From contig CM072905.1 in assembly GCA_037013685.1 (NCBI GenBank), positions 4,537,491 to 4,601,490 on the forward strand: DNA of 64,000 nucleotides, read 5' to 3'. The notes under the pieces were generated by a model. That model saw only the letters and a program-made list of their open reading frames with translations, ran no database searches and was not told the origin of the DNA. Source of the stretch: Acridotheres tristis (taxonomy: Eukaryota > Chordata > Aves > Passeriformes > Sturnidae). Position 1 is the first letter of the stretch; every line of letters begins with the position of its first letter. Positions 38,791 to 53,100 of this stretch are shown here, piece by piece. The position numbers and the translations under genes were made by a program.

Positions 38791-38945
38791 ATGTTTCTTG
38801 TAACTTTGGGATAGCTCATTTCTCTCCCTTTGCTGCTCTCACACTCTCACACTGCAGCATAAAGGAACCAATCTCACTGCTCCTCCTCTCACTACACCTT
38901 GACACAATATTAAATGTTTGATTCAGAATTATAGAATTAACTTCC

Positions 38946-38971
<26 letters not shown>
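38946..38971. repeat. poly(T) tract, 26 nt
   Basis: The run is 26 consecutive T. It could be the tail of a minus-strand retroposed copy, but the preceding minus-strand sequence is unremarkable and I see no target duplication. A simple homopolymer is the safer reading. Confidence 0.9.
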
Positions 38972-38976
<5 letters not shown>

Positions 38977-41440
38977 ATACCTTACTGTAAGACTGTAAGA
39001 TGGGAAGGTTGTACCAGGGAAAAGAGTCCACAGAGCTTATGACTTAAGCTTAAAAGCTGGTACAAGTTAATTATCAGTCTTGAAGCTAAAACAGCTTGAG
39101 AAAAGATTTCCTTTGACAGTCATCCCTTTATCTAAACACTTGGCAGCAGAAACCTAAGAAATTTACAGTCCTTCCCACACACTACACTTTTGTCTGGAAG
39201 CAAATAGAAATGAAACTTTGTACCTATCATATGTAGAAAGGAAACAAAGAGACGATAAACTCACTATTTGTGCCAAATTCATTTTGCCTGGTGTGCTATT
39301 TTGGTGTTGAAATGCAATTGGAATGATGGTCTCTGCAGATAAAACTAGAAACCTGGTATTACACTTACTAAGTCATATGCTAAACCTGCCCATTCAACTT
39401 ACTACTGAAAATTTTGGTGGTGCTCATTGTCACATGCAGGGTACAGAGGGTCCCATTTTCAACAAGTGAGCACCGAGGTGGAGCAGCAGTGTGGAATAGA
39501 GGATAACACCCTGGGCTGGGGAGTGAGGACACTCCGTTCCTATTCTTGTTATATGGCTGTGACCAAGTTGCTTCCTGTTTCTCTGACCCTTTCCACCCTC
39601 ATCCATCATCTGCCTGCCCAGCGAGCCTGCTTTCCTATGGCCAAAACCTAATGAGACAGGGGCTGTAGGCCATCCTGTAACACCAATAATATCTGTACAA
39701 TGCTTCTTCTCTATTTTTATTAAGACATGTTACCTCCATGATATTCTATGGTTGATTCAAGAGATGGAAACATCTTACTGCCAGACTCACAGAAAACATT
39801 ACTATAATCCTAATTGCCAGGGGCAAAATAGTCTTACAAATATGTGAACCATTAATGATGCTAAAGAGGTTTTTTTCCTTTATAGTCTGTACATCTACAA
39901 CATATCACATACTAATGCATTTTCGAACACAAATTTATATATTTTATCTTACTTACTGAAGTTTGTGAAAAAAGTTGGTCTTTGGCAACGTACCTCACTA
40001 CCATGTCTGCCTACTATTGTTTGCCCATTTTTTAAAACCACAATTTCATGTCTTGCTCTTCTATTTCACATAGGGGTTGATTTTTATGGAAAAGGCCATC
40101 AGGAATTACTGGTAGTTGAGAGTTTCATTTTCTCAAACGTTTGTAACTTTTATCAACCATTCAAAAAGGGAACAGAAGTTATGTTCAAAGTTAATAAAGG
40201 CTGCTATAAGGTTTGTACCACAGCTTCCTAACAATCTGAACAGTAAGACAAATGGCAAAAGAAAACAGGAGCTTTGTCAGCATCACCTGAAGACCAGAAT
40301 GACAGTTTTTATTACACACACACTTAGCTATCAGCTGCCACACAGTCTCTTTTGGGCCATGTGCCAACCCTGATCAAAACTCTCTGGTTACAGTTCACGT
40401 CATCAGCAGAGTCAAATCCAATGTGCCAAACCCTAAAATGTGTTCAGCATTCTGGCCCTAACCCTGGAAACCATCAAGTACATGATTTTCTTTAACACCT
40501 CAAAAGTCTCAGTATTCCACTGAAAATGAAACCACTTAAATTAAGTGGAAGCTCAGGTAGGTTGCTGAATCAGAACCAACACTCCTTGTAGATCCAACCA
40601 CTAATTCACATCTTTGTTTTTGGTTCCATTTCAATCACCCAGCCTTGTGCAGTGCTTGGGACAACAACTTACTGCAGAACTGCAGAAGCAGTTTATTATC
40701 TGATAATAAACATGAGAACAAAAGGATACAAACCTAAACCTAAAATCATGAAAAATCTATTCTGAGTAATATGATGAGTAGTTTCTACACTTTAAACACC
40801 CTAAAATACACAAAGGTACTGCAGTAAATAATCATCAAACATCTATTTTAAGATGGATACCTCTATCAAAATTACTGCTAAACAATAGAGAAAGGAAATA
40901 GCTTTTTTTTAAACAGAAAATATCTGTGCACTGCCATGTCAGAGACCAGGGGTCTTGGGCAGAGCTCTGTGTGCAGATCTCACTCCAAGTTTCACATCCT
41001 CACAGCACCTAAGTGGGTACAAGTGGGTCTATTTGCTCATGTGCAGCCCCTTTTCTTCAGAGCTTTAAAAGTTCAGGAATCCTGGAAAAAATAGTTCAAA
41101 CCCACTTTATTCTGCTCCAATAGGTTCCCAAGTAAAAATAATCCAGACTCATTGAGTACGATTTGTCAAAGTTTTGTGTGCTGCCCATAGTGTCTTATAG
41201 TTTTTGCTTGATCAATACTACCTCTCACTAATGCCATACCTGAAATTCAAAATAAAAATTACAAAACATAGTTCACTCTAAAATTTACCACTTATAACTC
41301 CATTCAAGCAAATTTCATGACTAGAAGACTCACAACAAATTCTCTTTTGAACACATAGTCTCTTTAGAATGTAAAACGTGTTTGGATTTAAGAAGTAGAA
41401 AATAAAGCTCAGCAGAGCCATTTAATGGGAACAATCTTAA

Positions 41441-41628
41441 GGCTTGTCCACACAGGAAGTTGAGCTAAATTAGCTGAAAGGTGTGAATTTAAAGTGCATT
41501 AAGGTAAAGTGAACTACAGTCACTTTATTTCTGAATGAGAACATTCACACCAAGCTTTAATGCACTTTAACTAATATACTTTAAAATCATATCTTTAGTT
41601 AATTTGTCTTAACTTCCTGTGCAAACAA
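41441..41628. mobile_element. old foldback (MITE-like) element
   Basis: The left arm has cacaggaagttgag (41451-41464) and the right arm its inverse, cttaacttcctgtg (41608-41621), with 13 of 14 bases pairing. Further in, ctaaattagctgaaag on the left matches the inverse of the right arm with few changes, and ttaaagtgcattaa (41489-41502) has an exact inverse at 41557-41570. The outer edge, ggcttgtccacacagg, resembles terminal repeats of old sauropsid DNA-transposon MITEs as I remember them, but I cannot name a family. No target duplication is evident. The centre holds another small hairpin (41505-41527). Confidence 0.55.
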
Positions 41629-44600
41629 CTCCTCTCTAGCACTTACTGAGAGCCACAATATAGATTGATGTGGTTATATTTATAAATATGCCTATTAACC
41701 TTAAGACTCTGAGTCAACAAAATTTGGGATGTTAAATAAAAATAAGAAATATGTCCTTGCATGAACTTCCTAGTGCTTTGAAAGTGCAAACAGTCCTAGT
41801 GTTCCTAGCGTAAACATGTCATTAATTTAGCCCCAATTTATATAAAAGTATATTAACTATTTAGAGTCAGATTTTTAAAAAACCCACAAACACTTGCATA
41901 TTGTCACTGACTAAAGTAGGAATTTATTTCTGAAACAAATGAAGTGTAAATAAATAGAGAAAAAAGTTATATTTCATTTAAATACAGCACATGTATTCAG
42001 ATTCACCAAGACAGGCTAAATATAAAGGACTTTTATCAGAATTAGATTTTAAAACAGGCTCTGAAATTCTTCCTTTTCTGAGGAGTGTCTGAAAGTCTTT
42101 GTTATAAAGGATATCTCAAATTATCTAGAGAATGCAAAACACGATTTTGCCTCAGATAACCCGTGAAATCAATACTGTGTTTTTCCTGCCACTGCCCGAC
42201 TTACAGGAACCTTTTCAAAAGCAGTTCTTGTGGAAGAGAACAGGGATGCCCTGAGCACTCAGGTTTGCTTGCAGGGTGACTCTGCTGTGGCAGAGCAGGG
42301 GACAATGGTCTGGCACAGCCACCAGAGTGGGGATTGTTGTGCCCTCCAGACCAACACACTGAGCTCGGCTACCAGGAGTAAAAACAGGGGAAAAAAATGT
42401 CCCTTGCTAGAGCAGGAAAATTACCTGTTTTTGCAACTGATTTGGAAGGCTGACACTGTGTCCCCCAGCACTCAGCCAGCTCTGGGTGCAGCCCCACAAA
42501 TCTCAGGGTCTGATCACAGGGACTGATTCCCCCCTGGATCAACTCTAAGTTCTTCTTCTCTCTTTGAAAGCTGGTGAATAGCACAGTTGAAAAGTAAAAT
42601 ACAATAGTGCAGAGACCTATCTTTGTCTCTTTTTTTTTTTTAAATGATGATAGAGAGAATGGGATAGTGGACCATGGAAAAGATCTTCTTTTAAAAGAGG
42701 ACTGCTAAAATAACAGAACCAGGGAGTTTTAAAGCATAAACTTTTTATGAAAGAAATCTGCTGCTCAGCATACAGCACCTTTTTATAGTTTATCAGTTCA
42801 CAAGTTTTACATGATTCAAGCAGATATTCTGATTGACAAGGCTACAACAGAATAGGGGTGATAATATATTCATGAGGTGATAAATAAATGTTCCCATCAG
42901 TCTTCATAAATATTTTGAAGTGTCCTGTATTCCCAGAAAAGATCTTTTAGTTAATAGAACTCCATCAGTTAAAAGCTTCCTTAAGTGATAATTTTCTCTG
43001 GCAAGTTTGCACAGTAGCACAAAGTCAGAGTGCTGCATTAACACAGGTGGCAAAGCTGCAGCCATCCACAGCTCACCACGATGAAAGGGACAGTCCTTGC
43101 TCAGGTGTCCTGGTACCCTGGACATTTGACAGCTTTTCTTGAGCACAGACTCTTGTTCTGCCAACACACAGCCTTGAATCTCAGTTGGAGTCACAAATGT
43201 CTTTCAGTCCCGCATATTTTCTGATTTCCCCTCCTGGGCAGCCCATGGACGATTTCTGAGCACTCAGGCTAATGCAGCCTTTGGGCAGGCTTCCCATAGC
43301 TCAGTATTCTGCATTTTGTGCTGCCATAGCTTTTAAATCATGCTTCATTTTTGTGATGAAAGCCAGTCACAAACCTAAACTGCCCTGTATAAACTAGAAA
43401 GGCTCACCATTAGGTTAAGAGTCCCAGGCAGAGGCAAAAAGCATGTGTGTGGCAAAACTGAGCTGCTTGTCCCATAGACCCTGTTTGTGTAGTGTCTTAC
43501 TCCTGTCACACCTCACTTGGTACTTTCCCTTCACTGCCAACAGGTTCTCTTTGGAGCCCTTAATTCTGGTATATGTCATGGAATAAATCCAGGAGAAGCA
43601 GTGGCTGTTGCTTGTGCCAACACTACAGCAAATGTAGGATTCTTTCAGGATCCTCTTTGGTGTTTTCCCTGAGCAGTGGCACCCACAAGCTGAGCAAACC
43701 ACACAGCTCAAGGCTGTCAAGTGAAAATGTTTGGTCGTTTTCTGTTCATGCAGAAACATTTTATGTCCTAAATTTTGGGGTCCCACCATCTTTCTTCCAA
43801 GTTCCCCCAAATGAAACTGTTAATATGGGGATATACCTTAATCTATAAAAACATGTGCATCAAACTTGATAATCCTAGATATCACATCAGAGAAATACAA
43901 AAAAACCCATTTAAACAGCAAAAACACTAAGAGCAAATGCACCTGAGACAGGCAGATGTGCCTAATTCACACCATCAAACACTTTACAAGCTAAAACTTT
44001 AACTTCAGTGATTATGCCTGAGGCATTTAAATGGTTTTAAATTATAAGTCTAGCAGAAGTATTTTTCTAATAATAAGCCATTAATTCTGGCAGTTTCAGA
44101 CTGTCTGAATCTAGGTGTATAAACTGTAGCTGCATCAATCAGTGCTGTGTGTCTGGCTATTTCAGGCATTCCTTGTTAGTATGAAGAAAGAACAGTTTGT
44201 CCCCTAAGCACAACAGCAGCTGAGATTCCTGTTGATTGATAACTAAATGTGCCGTAGTGAAAATATATTCAGATAGAGCTGGAGAGGGAGGCACAGCAAA
44301 GACGTAATGGGGGCGGAGGAAGGAGGGATGGAATTGGCCACAACAGGAAATTCCTTCTCATGAGTCTTCCAACTAGCTGACAAGATGGATTTCATTCCTG
44401 CAGGTAACAGTGCCTTTATATTTAATCTTCCACAACATCTGTAACCATGCAAATTCTTCACTGCTCTATATGCAAGCTCAATTACTGAAAAGCTGTTCTT
44501 GCTGTTCAAGACATTTCTCCAGTGTACATTAGTCCTGTTTCATATACAGAATCCACTGATGTCAACAGAATTGGTATGCAGAGAAAGCCTAAATATGAAG

Positions 44601-45270
44601 GGAATTTATTCTGCCAGTTGAAGAATCCTTTACTGGGAAGATGGTAATTCCTGAAACCTGAAGTGGTTTATTTAGCAGCTTGTACTGTTTATTTCCAGAC
44701 ACCCAATGATTTTGCAGCTAAAAATTGGAAGAAGTTCACAGATGCCATTATTAAGTTGAAGAACCTTACTTTAAAAGCTTTACAATTCTAACCAAGAAAA
44801 GAGTATTTTCTGCTGTAAATGTCAGTCTCAGTGTTCAACACTGTGACAAATGGACCTCAACCCATTTTCCAGTTTGGTGAAAATGTCAGGTTTTGGGTTC
44901 TCAGGTTTTGGCTTTTTAGTTTTTGATTTCTTTCTGATCTTTGACAGCTTGAAAACAAGTGAGAAGTTTCAGAGCAACAGATTTCTACCATTTGCAAACG
45001 GTGAAAATCTGCACTGTAAAACATTGACAGAGTTTGGCTCAGATCCTGATTTCATGGATCAAGTAGGAAAGCATCACCAGAGCAGTCAGTAAGACAACAC
45101 TGGAATCTCCTATTGCATTAGTCTCTTTTCTAGAATTCTTTCAATCAGTATGGAAAAATCTTTCTTCTTTCAAGCAGTAAAATTATAAATTATGTACTTA
45201 TTTCAAACAGATGCAGTTTCGTTAATGACAGAAGTTTAAAGTGCAGTAAATACTTACTTGAGAGGCAGAA

Positions 45271-45323
45271 AATCCTGTAATCAAAATGCTGATGTAATCA
45301 ATCCTGCAATCAAAATGCTGATG
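45271..45323. repeat. tandem microduplication, 29-bp period
   Basis: aatcctgtaatcaaaatgct plus gatg at 45271-45294 recurs at 45300-45323 with one substitution (t to c). A local two-copy duplication. Confidence 0.9.
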
Positions 45324-46978
45324 ATGGCTCTGTTGGAAGATGTGAGGAAGGGACAGTGAACCCACCTGTGAACTGTTTCCCTGCTCCAGTTAAAGTCACG
45401 TCTCTATGGAAATCCTTTGGGAAACAATTTAAGAAAAGATCAGACTGCAACAGTTAAAATGAAGACATGCTCAGGTGCCTGGCTCATGTGAGCCATTTCT
45501 AAACATTCTGACCCGAGGCAGAAAAGATGGTCCCACTCCTACACCAACAGCAGTTTGTGAAGGACAAGTGCTTCAGCTTCAGTGCACTGAAACAGAATTA
45601 CATGCAAAAAATCTCCACCTATCTCATAGATGGGGCTGCATTTCATTTTCATGGTGGTTAAGAAATTTATTTTTGCCACTTTTTCCTAACATGTCTGACC
45701 AAATATAAGCCCTCCCCACAAATCATTCACTAGGAGAAACTAGGCAAAAATCATATTCCTCCTGTGCAGATAAGTCAGATGCAAACAGGAGTGGTCTGTG
45801 TGCCACCAGTGATTGTCTTACAGAACATGAAAACAGATCCACAAAGTTGCTGACAGGCTATTTTTACATTTCTATCCATACCAGTTTGGTCATGGCTTCT
45901 CTAAGGATGCATAGCTGTCCTCATTTGAACTTATACGAGGTCTCAATATCCACTTTTATGGATTGTGTTTCCTTTCTGTTCAGCCAGATGGAAACTGGGG
46001 AGTTTTTTCAGCTTTGCAGTCTGGATTTCAAGCTGAGGTTTGCTTGGCTTTCCTCTGTTCCTTTATTTCCCTTTCATTTTCCGTTGCTTTTGTCTATCCA
46101 GGAAATTACTGCAAATTACTCCAGGACACAAATTTACAACACACCAATTCCTTAGCAGAAATTCCCTGTGTTAATCTGCTCACCTTGCCCCAAATCTTTA
46201 GGAAGTGGAATAAACTCTCTGGTACCTACTAAGTGTTCTAAGTGACCACACAGTTGCTGCATTCTCTAGCACACACAGTCTGACACCTTAGCTTCCTTTG
46301 CAGAATTTTTCTACTAGCTATTAGCTATTACATATCTTAGATAACATTTCAAAATATCTTCAGACAGGTATATTAAGTGTCTGCTGGTGCCTGGTTTTGC
46401 ATGTTAATAATCCAGTTCTTCCTGTACAAATCTTTGAGTCCAACCTTTAAATCAAGAAATGAAATTACTCCCAAGAAAAACAGATTTCTAAAAGCCACTG
46501 TTTTAAAATACTCCTTGTACAGGAGAACAGGCTCTTATTTTATGAAATGTCTACTGATCTCTCAGCACTCAGAGCTGTCTCACACACAGGGAACATTGCC
46601 CCACATTTGGGGGAAGCCATTATCAGTGGCCATAGTGAGAACTATGAGTGAGAACTTTTGGAAGGTCTCCATTCCTGTTTAAGATTTAACTAAAGAACAG
46701 GAAACTGTTAATGGTGAATTTCACCTGTAGAAATTCATGTTTTATTAAGGGAAGGAAATAATTGACTTACTTTACACTTCTGAGTCTGCTTTTTTAAATT
46801 GTCTACAAGAATTTCCCTGGTCTTGCCAGACAAACAAGCACAGCAGAAGATTCCAGTAAATCTTTGGACAAAACCAAGGAGTCTCTCTCTCCAGTTTCCC
46901 ACACTTTCCAAACATGATGCATATTCTCTGTTTTAGCATTGAACTATTAAAAACTGACAACAGAAATTTAGTAAAAAA

Positions 46979-47106
46979 TCATAGGATCATATAGAGGCTT
47001 GGGTTTGGAGGGACTTTAAAGCTCCTCTCATTATATTCCCCCTGCCATGGGTAGGAACACCATTTTCTACGCCAGGTTGCTGAGCTCCATCCAAATTGGA
47101 ACTTTT
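46979..47106 (-). mobile_element. CR1-type LINE 3' end fragment
   Basis: The plus strand shows the familiar reverse complement of the CR1 3' end: tcataggatcatatagagg, then gggtttggagggacttt, ccccctgccatgggtagg and gccaggttgctgagctcc. The CATAGRATC-like octamers at the left are the diverged CR1 terminal repeat, so the element points to lower coordinates. Only about 130 bp remain, a 5'-truncated copy with many substitutions and therefore old. CR1 is the dominant LINE of birds and other sauropsids and supports a bird host. Confidence 0.85.
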
Positions 47107-50100
47107 TAAGTGACAAACTGTTGTTAATTTTTTTTCCCAACTCTACAAAACAGAGAACCATGGACAGAAACCAGAATTTCTAGAAAGGAGAAAAATTCTG
47201 GATTTGAACAAAATTACTCTTATGCTTGCTATACAGAAATATGAAGGCAATGATAGAGAATGTGTTGAATGCAAAGGCTGAATTATGGCCTGTGGAGATC
47301 CCTAATGTAATAGATTTTGAATGGGGGAAGGAATATGCACTAGAGAGTAGTTTGTTTTCTTTCAAAATAAAACAATTTAGTAATACATGGACACATGGCT
47401 TGCATTTTTGCTCTGTTTGTTACCATACTGGTATTGCACTGGGGGAAGTAAAGGTAACTCCAGTTGAAAAGACTGTGGTTGGCAAGCTTAAGGACACAAA
47501 CCAGTTTTCTGTCCCCAGTACAGCAGCCAGCACAGCACATTTCCACTGCAATTGGAAGTTGGTCAGCTCTAAACCCTCTAATTAAAGCAATTATTCTAGG
47601 CTTTAATGGTTTATTTTTATTACTACAGTATCAAGAGGCCCCTGCTGAAACTGGGTCTGTATCCTCTACAAACAGTTAGCAAGAGAGAATACTTTCCCTT
47701 TCAAGCTTTCAAGCTTTCAATATAAATAAATAAGACACAGAGGAATCAGCCAGGTGAAGAGGTGAAAGTTATCTGTGGGTTTAGTTACCTGTGGTGGAGA
47801 CACGATTAACAGCTGATCCTGCTTAGTCCCATTCCTGTGTCTCACCACTTGGGTTCTATATGTAATTTTGATCTTTAAGAACAACAACAACAAGAAAGGT
47901 AAAATAAAGTGTGAGCTACTATTTCAGCTCCTTTACTGGGTACCGAAAATTTCAGAATTCTGATCCTAAAGACCATGGAGCTTTTAGCATGACAAAAAAA
48001 TTATTATCAGTTTTATAAATGTATGTAATTAAGTAAGTTAATTCTTTAAAACATCCCATGAAAGTTCAACTCAAAGCTCATTGAAATCAGCTAAAAACTT
48101 CCATAAAGTTCAGAGGCTTTTGCATTATGTTCCCTTTCTGTCCCAACAAAAACCCTTTATAACATTAATTTGAAATTCCAAGATAAATCTAAACACCCTC
48201 TTTAAGAAATTTAGGGGTCTAGCTAGCATGAAATAAACAATCCAGCCACTTTTGGGAAGTGTTTCACTCTTGAAACCTGGGCCTGTAAGGCAAACTTTGT
48301 GAGCAGGATAAAAGTCCCAGTAAAGCTGGTTGGGCACTTTGAAAGAAGGCTGCTACATTACATATTTTATTGCTTACATGCACAAACCCATCAGTGTTCT
48401 GAAGTGTTCCTTCTAGCTCATTAATTTAAATCAAGAAAGCAAATCAGCACACTTATATGTATAAAGAGCTGAATTTGGAGAGGTAAGACCCATGAGGAGG
48501 TGTTTGCAAGAGTAAGGTCTGAGACATATGGTTTACAGAGAGTTTGCTCAGTTTAGTTTACAACTAAACACACTTTATTTCAACAGCTGAAATATGAAGT
48601 CCAAAGCATCACCTTTTTCAATAGCAATATTAAGCTCAGCAAAACGTTTCAAAGGAAAAAAAGTCTCCTGCAAGAATGACCACAGTTATTCTCAATGTGC
48701 AATTTCTGTCTAGTACTAAAGCAGTGCGTTACCTTTCTGCTCTCTACAGATTCCTGCAGGGCAGTTAGTTTTTAAATAATTTTAAAATTCCCTATGAATC
48801 AACCTAATGAAAATCATGTCAGAAACTGGACAGAGGTTCATAACAACATAGCAAATACAGAGAATTAATTAATATCTATAAATAATGTTCAGCTGCAAGT
48901 TATGACGTTTATATTAAAATACATACATTTATCTGTCACTTGGCCACCTCACCTGGAAAGGCACCCTGGACTCTGTGACTGGACAGCCAGGAAGACTGGG
49001 GGTAACAGGCTAAAATATTTCACTTTTCCCATTACCATCCTCCTATAGCATCTCTCCTGTCTGTATCCCAACACTTTCTTTGTCTCTTGAATGGTGAATT
49101 TAAATCTGATCCTAACTGGCACTGTAATCAGGCTGTAAGGGCTGACTGTCAGTGTAAATAACACCACTTTCAAAGCTTAACTGTGGCATCCTGTGGCTTT
49201 TAAAAAAGTGCCCTACGAACATAAGAGCAGATATGAGTTAGGGAAAGCTTTTGCCATTCTGTTCCATTCCCTTAAATAGAAAATAGCAAGGAGTTAGTGT
49301 TGCTTGATAGGGACAATAATGAGATGGGATGGGAGCTGTCCAGAGGAATGGTTATCCCTAAACTGCACACAAGCAGTGACAAAATGAAAGAAATTGCAAC
49401 TCTTTGCACCATTCGCTCCCTTCATCCTGTTTTTTTGCTTTCATTATTCAGAATCTGGTATGCTCTCTGAAACTTAATCTTCCCTTCAACTTAGGGCATT
49501 CAAAAATACCTGTAGTGTGTCATGATGTAAAATAAACATCCTCACTAGAAGACATCAAGTCTTGCAATTCTCAACTTTCTTATTAAGTGAATGACATCGA
49601 GTTATTTTTCATGTACTGCTGCAAGAAACCATTCTTTAGCTAATATGACCTGTAGTAGTTGAATGAAATTTGGTAGTTCTGAAACTTGTTACAGCTGAGG
49701 CTCAGTCCTTACCCTTGTGAACACTCAGCCACTTGCTGGCCTAAATGCTCAAAATAGATACAGATAATGACACAAAATGTGATTTATATGAGAACATACC
49801 ATTTTTATGGCATATGCTTTCAATCCTAAATTGACCACCATGGTCACGTTCAGGCAGCATCAGTCTAAGTCAATACAAAGCTGTGCCAGAAAACTGAAGA
49901 ACACTTTAAATAAACTACATAGAGACATTCAACTGCCTAGTGATGCCACAGGGTTTCTTTAGACACAGTACAGCAGTGAAAAGCAATCAGGAGGCATTAG
50001 ACAATGGAGGCCACTTCTAAAATAATCAACATTTACTAGCTAGATGTGGAATATTTTATACTATGTCAGCCCATTCGGTTTCCAAAAGTCCCTAACAATC

Positions 50101-53100
50101 ATCATCTGCTTGAAATTCCAACTCAAATTAAAGTGCTATGTTGATTATTTCTAAATAATAACTTTCTGGCTATGTATTAAATAAAATTGGAGTTGTTACT
50201 TTCTCTTGTGAGCCAAAGAGAAACACTGGACAGAATCCAATAAAAATGGACAGTTCTTTTCCATATTCTTTTGCAATGATCATAGAACAAATTTTCCATA
50301 CACAAAATGTTTAGTGATATACATATATTTAAGAGGTAGAAATGGCTAAATGGGAATTCTAACTCAATATTGTCTTCTGAACAAATTTTATACACTTCAT
50401 TATAACAATTTTTGAAATATGGTCATAATTTTGGATATTCTTACATAAACTTCCCCAAGCACTGTAATGATACATTCAGTGAAATTTTTCAGACTTCTTC
50501 ACTTTTCAAATATGCACTGATTGCATATGTCAACTTCCACAATATGTTACTTTAGTCATTAAAATGCTGGACCTGAAATTTCTTTCCATTTCAAATGACA
50601 ATCTGACTGATCTAAAACTTAGTTTGGCTACAAAAAACGTTGTGTTTCAGTCTGAGTATCTACTCTCCTTTTCCAAAAGATTTTGTTCCTCCCCTGGTGA
50701 TGCATGATGGCTGCTGTATAATCTTGTACTGCCCAAAAGAGAGGCTATAGAACCCAGCCTATACAAGCAGAGATTTATGAAGTGGCAAATATTTGCTTGA
50801 GACAATTGCTGACCTCAAAGGAACATCTTCAGGAGCCCAGGCCTGCTGAGCGTTGCCATATGAGTCACACAGAGATTAGCTGGGAACAAAAGCTGCAGCA
50901 ACTTTGCATTTAGAAGAAACTTGGAGTCAGGTATATCTTCTCAGCTTGACTCCATGTGAAATTTAAATCCGAAGATCATTAATTTCAATATTGTCAGGAT
51001 ACAAAAGGAAAAGGAGACATTAGCCTTAAAAGATTTAGACAGGAGTGTTTTGGGATCCCTCTGCAGATTTCTGTCTTTCCTAGCTCAGCCTCTTCTGTAA
51101 GGCAGGACACAAACACTGACCTTGGAGCTGTTCTGTGTGCATTTCTGACATGCTTCTGGGAAAAGCAAGTTTAGACAGCAACTTCAAGCTCATCTTGAAC
51201 TCTTCTAAAATGCACTCCAAACTCTCAAGGTTTATTGGCACAGAACAAACCCAATCTGAATCACACATGAGATGATCCTTAACACAGGCTTGAATATGAC
51301 ACAAGATGGGGCTACAAAATTAGTGATGGACTGTCTTTTGGTAAAAAAATAGAAAGGGAAAACTGACTTGCCATAGGAAGAGGAGAAAGCAGCTCCTTAA
51401 ATCCCATGGCTAAAGAATTAATAGAAGCAGGACATAAGGAAATAATACTGGTTCTCCATAGGGCTGTCCATTAAAACTGTCTTCATAATATTCAAGAGGA
51501 GATATCAAACATTAATCTGAGTCTTCTCATATGCATAATGTTTATAATTTTGAAAAGATTTTAAGATGAGTTTTGTTTATCCAAGCTCCTTGCTGAACAC
51601 TTTCAGATGTCTCACCTACTCTTGCACTTTAGAAAATGTATGTGTGCTGCTCATTACCATTATATTTTCAACACATCACATTGTTAGTTTTACATCCTAA
51701 TTGCTGGGGAATATGTATTTTTCAGGGAAATAAATCTTTGAGCTCTAAAATTTCTACTTGTTTATTCAGTAGTTTATACCACGTCCAATAAGCCTACACA
51801 TCAATTTAACATAATGGGATTATAGCAAATTTTGTCATAAATGAGTTAGCAATGGCAACACTAGAAATGAAGACGTGAAAGCACTGGATTTAGTACACCT
51901 TAGAAACCAGAGTGTTCTCATGGGTCTTTGAAGAGTTTTCCCTCTCATGAGCCTGGAACAAGCTAAGCTCATTGCTGCAGTGTTTTTACAGCTGCTGTTA
52001 CCTCTGTCAGTGAGAGCACACTGCTCTTACCTAATGCTGCAGCAAGAACTGTGCACGGCTCAGCAATACAACATGGCTAAATGGGGGGGGGTTGGCAATG
52101 AAGGATTTGGGGTGACTGGTCCTTTTTCAAACCTTTCATCTGTTTAAGCAAGTAGCTGGGCCATTGGTCCCATGGGCTAATTGCCATTTGATCCACATGC
52201 ATCTCTCTAGCCACAATACAAAGTCTGCAAATTAGACAATACCCAGAGTCGGGACTTATGTGACCCAAGTATTCAGACTGCAGCCACAGACTCTATATGG
52301 TCACTGGTCCTGGCCTTCCTAGATCCTTTAAGGCTCTCTGAGAAAGCCAGACCACTTCCAGGATTGGAAACACCATTCACCCTCGGTTTTCTGGCTCTTT
52401 CCAGAAAAGATACTGAAAAGTTTTTACAGAAGAGGATGCCCCCTGCCCACGTTGATGCAGTAGTGATGGATTTTAGTGAAGGATCAGGCAAGAGATCATT
52501 GGTTACAAGGGGCAGCACCACCCCAGTCCATCACACCAATCCTCTTTCCAGGACTACAACATAAAAAGCTCTAAGCCATACACAACCTGATATATGATCT
52601 GCTTTGTATCCAGAGGTATCTTGGAGGAGTTAACCTGCTGATCTTTTAATGAGTAAATCAGATTGAGCAAAGAATTATGTTATAAGCCTTGGCTTTTACA
52701 TGGTGTTGAAAAATCATACAGTATATAAAAATGGTGAGATCCAGATATTTGATCTGTGTGAGATTATTCTTCTTGCTGAAACCATGAAACTGCAAACTCC
52801 TTGGCTGCCAGCCACATAAATCAGCTTCTCATACCTCTTCCTATAGGTCAGTCATCATACATGTCTTTAAGACTAACATCCACTTTTTCTCCTGTTTCAG
52901 CTTAGTCTGTATTGATGTCCTCTATGTAAAGCATCAAGAAACTGAAATAGATTGTGTTATCAATATGTTCTGCTTATTCTACATTAGACCTTTGCTTCCT
53001 TTTCTAAGACATATAGCACTTCTGTAGATCATTAGAATTCTATTTACTTTGTTTTTCTGGATAAAGTGATCCCTTGGTGTTACTTCCTGTCTTCAGATTT

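Larger units (their letters stand above)
37936..46978. other. non-coding stretch with a foldback element
   Basis: Apart from the poly(T) tract, the small hairpin at 38768, the foldback element at 41441-41628 and the microduplication at 45271, I see nothing. Open frames of up to 131 codons (for example 43415-43810 minus) lack any family signature. Confidence 0.55.

Noticed and set aside
38946..38971. Poly(T) as the tail of a processed pseudogene on the minus strand
   Set aside because: No coding homology precedes it on the minus strand and no target duplication flanks it.
52273..52564. Overlapping open frames on both strands (82 and 66 codons)
   Set aside because: Residues look gene-like in places, but there is no known motif or splice pair and both strands are equally open.
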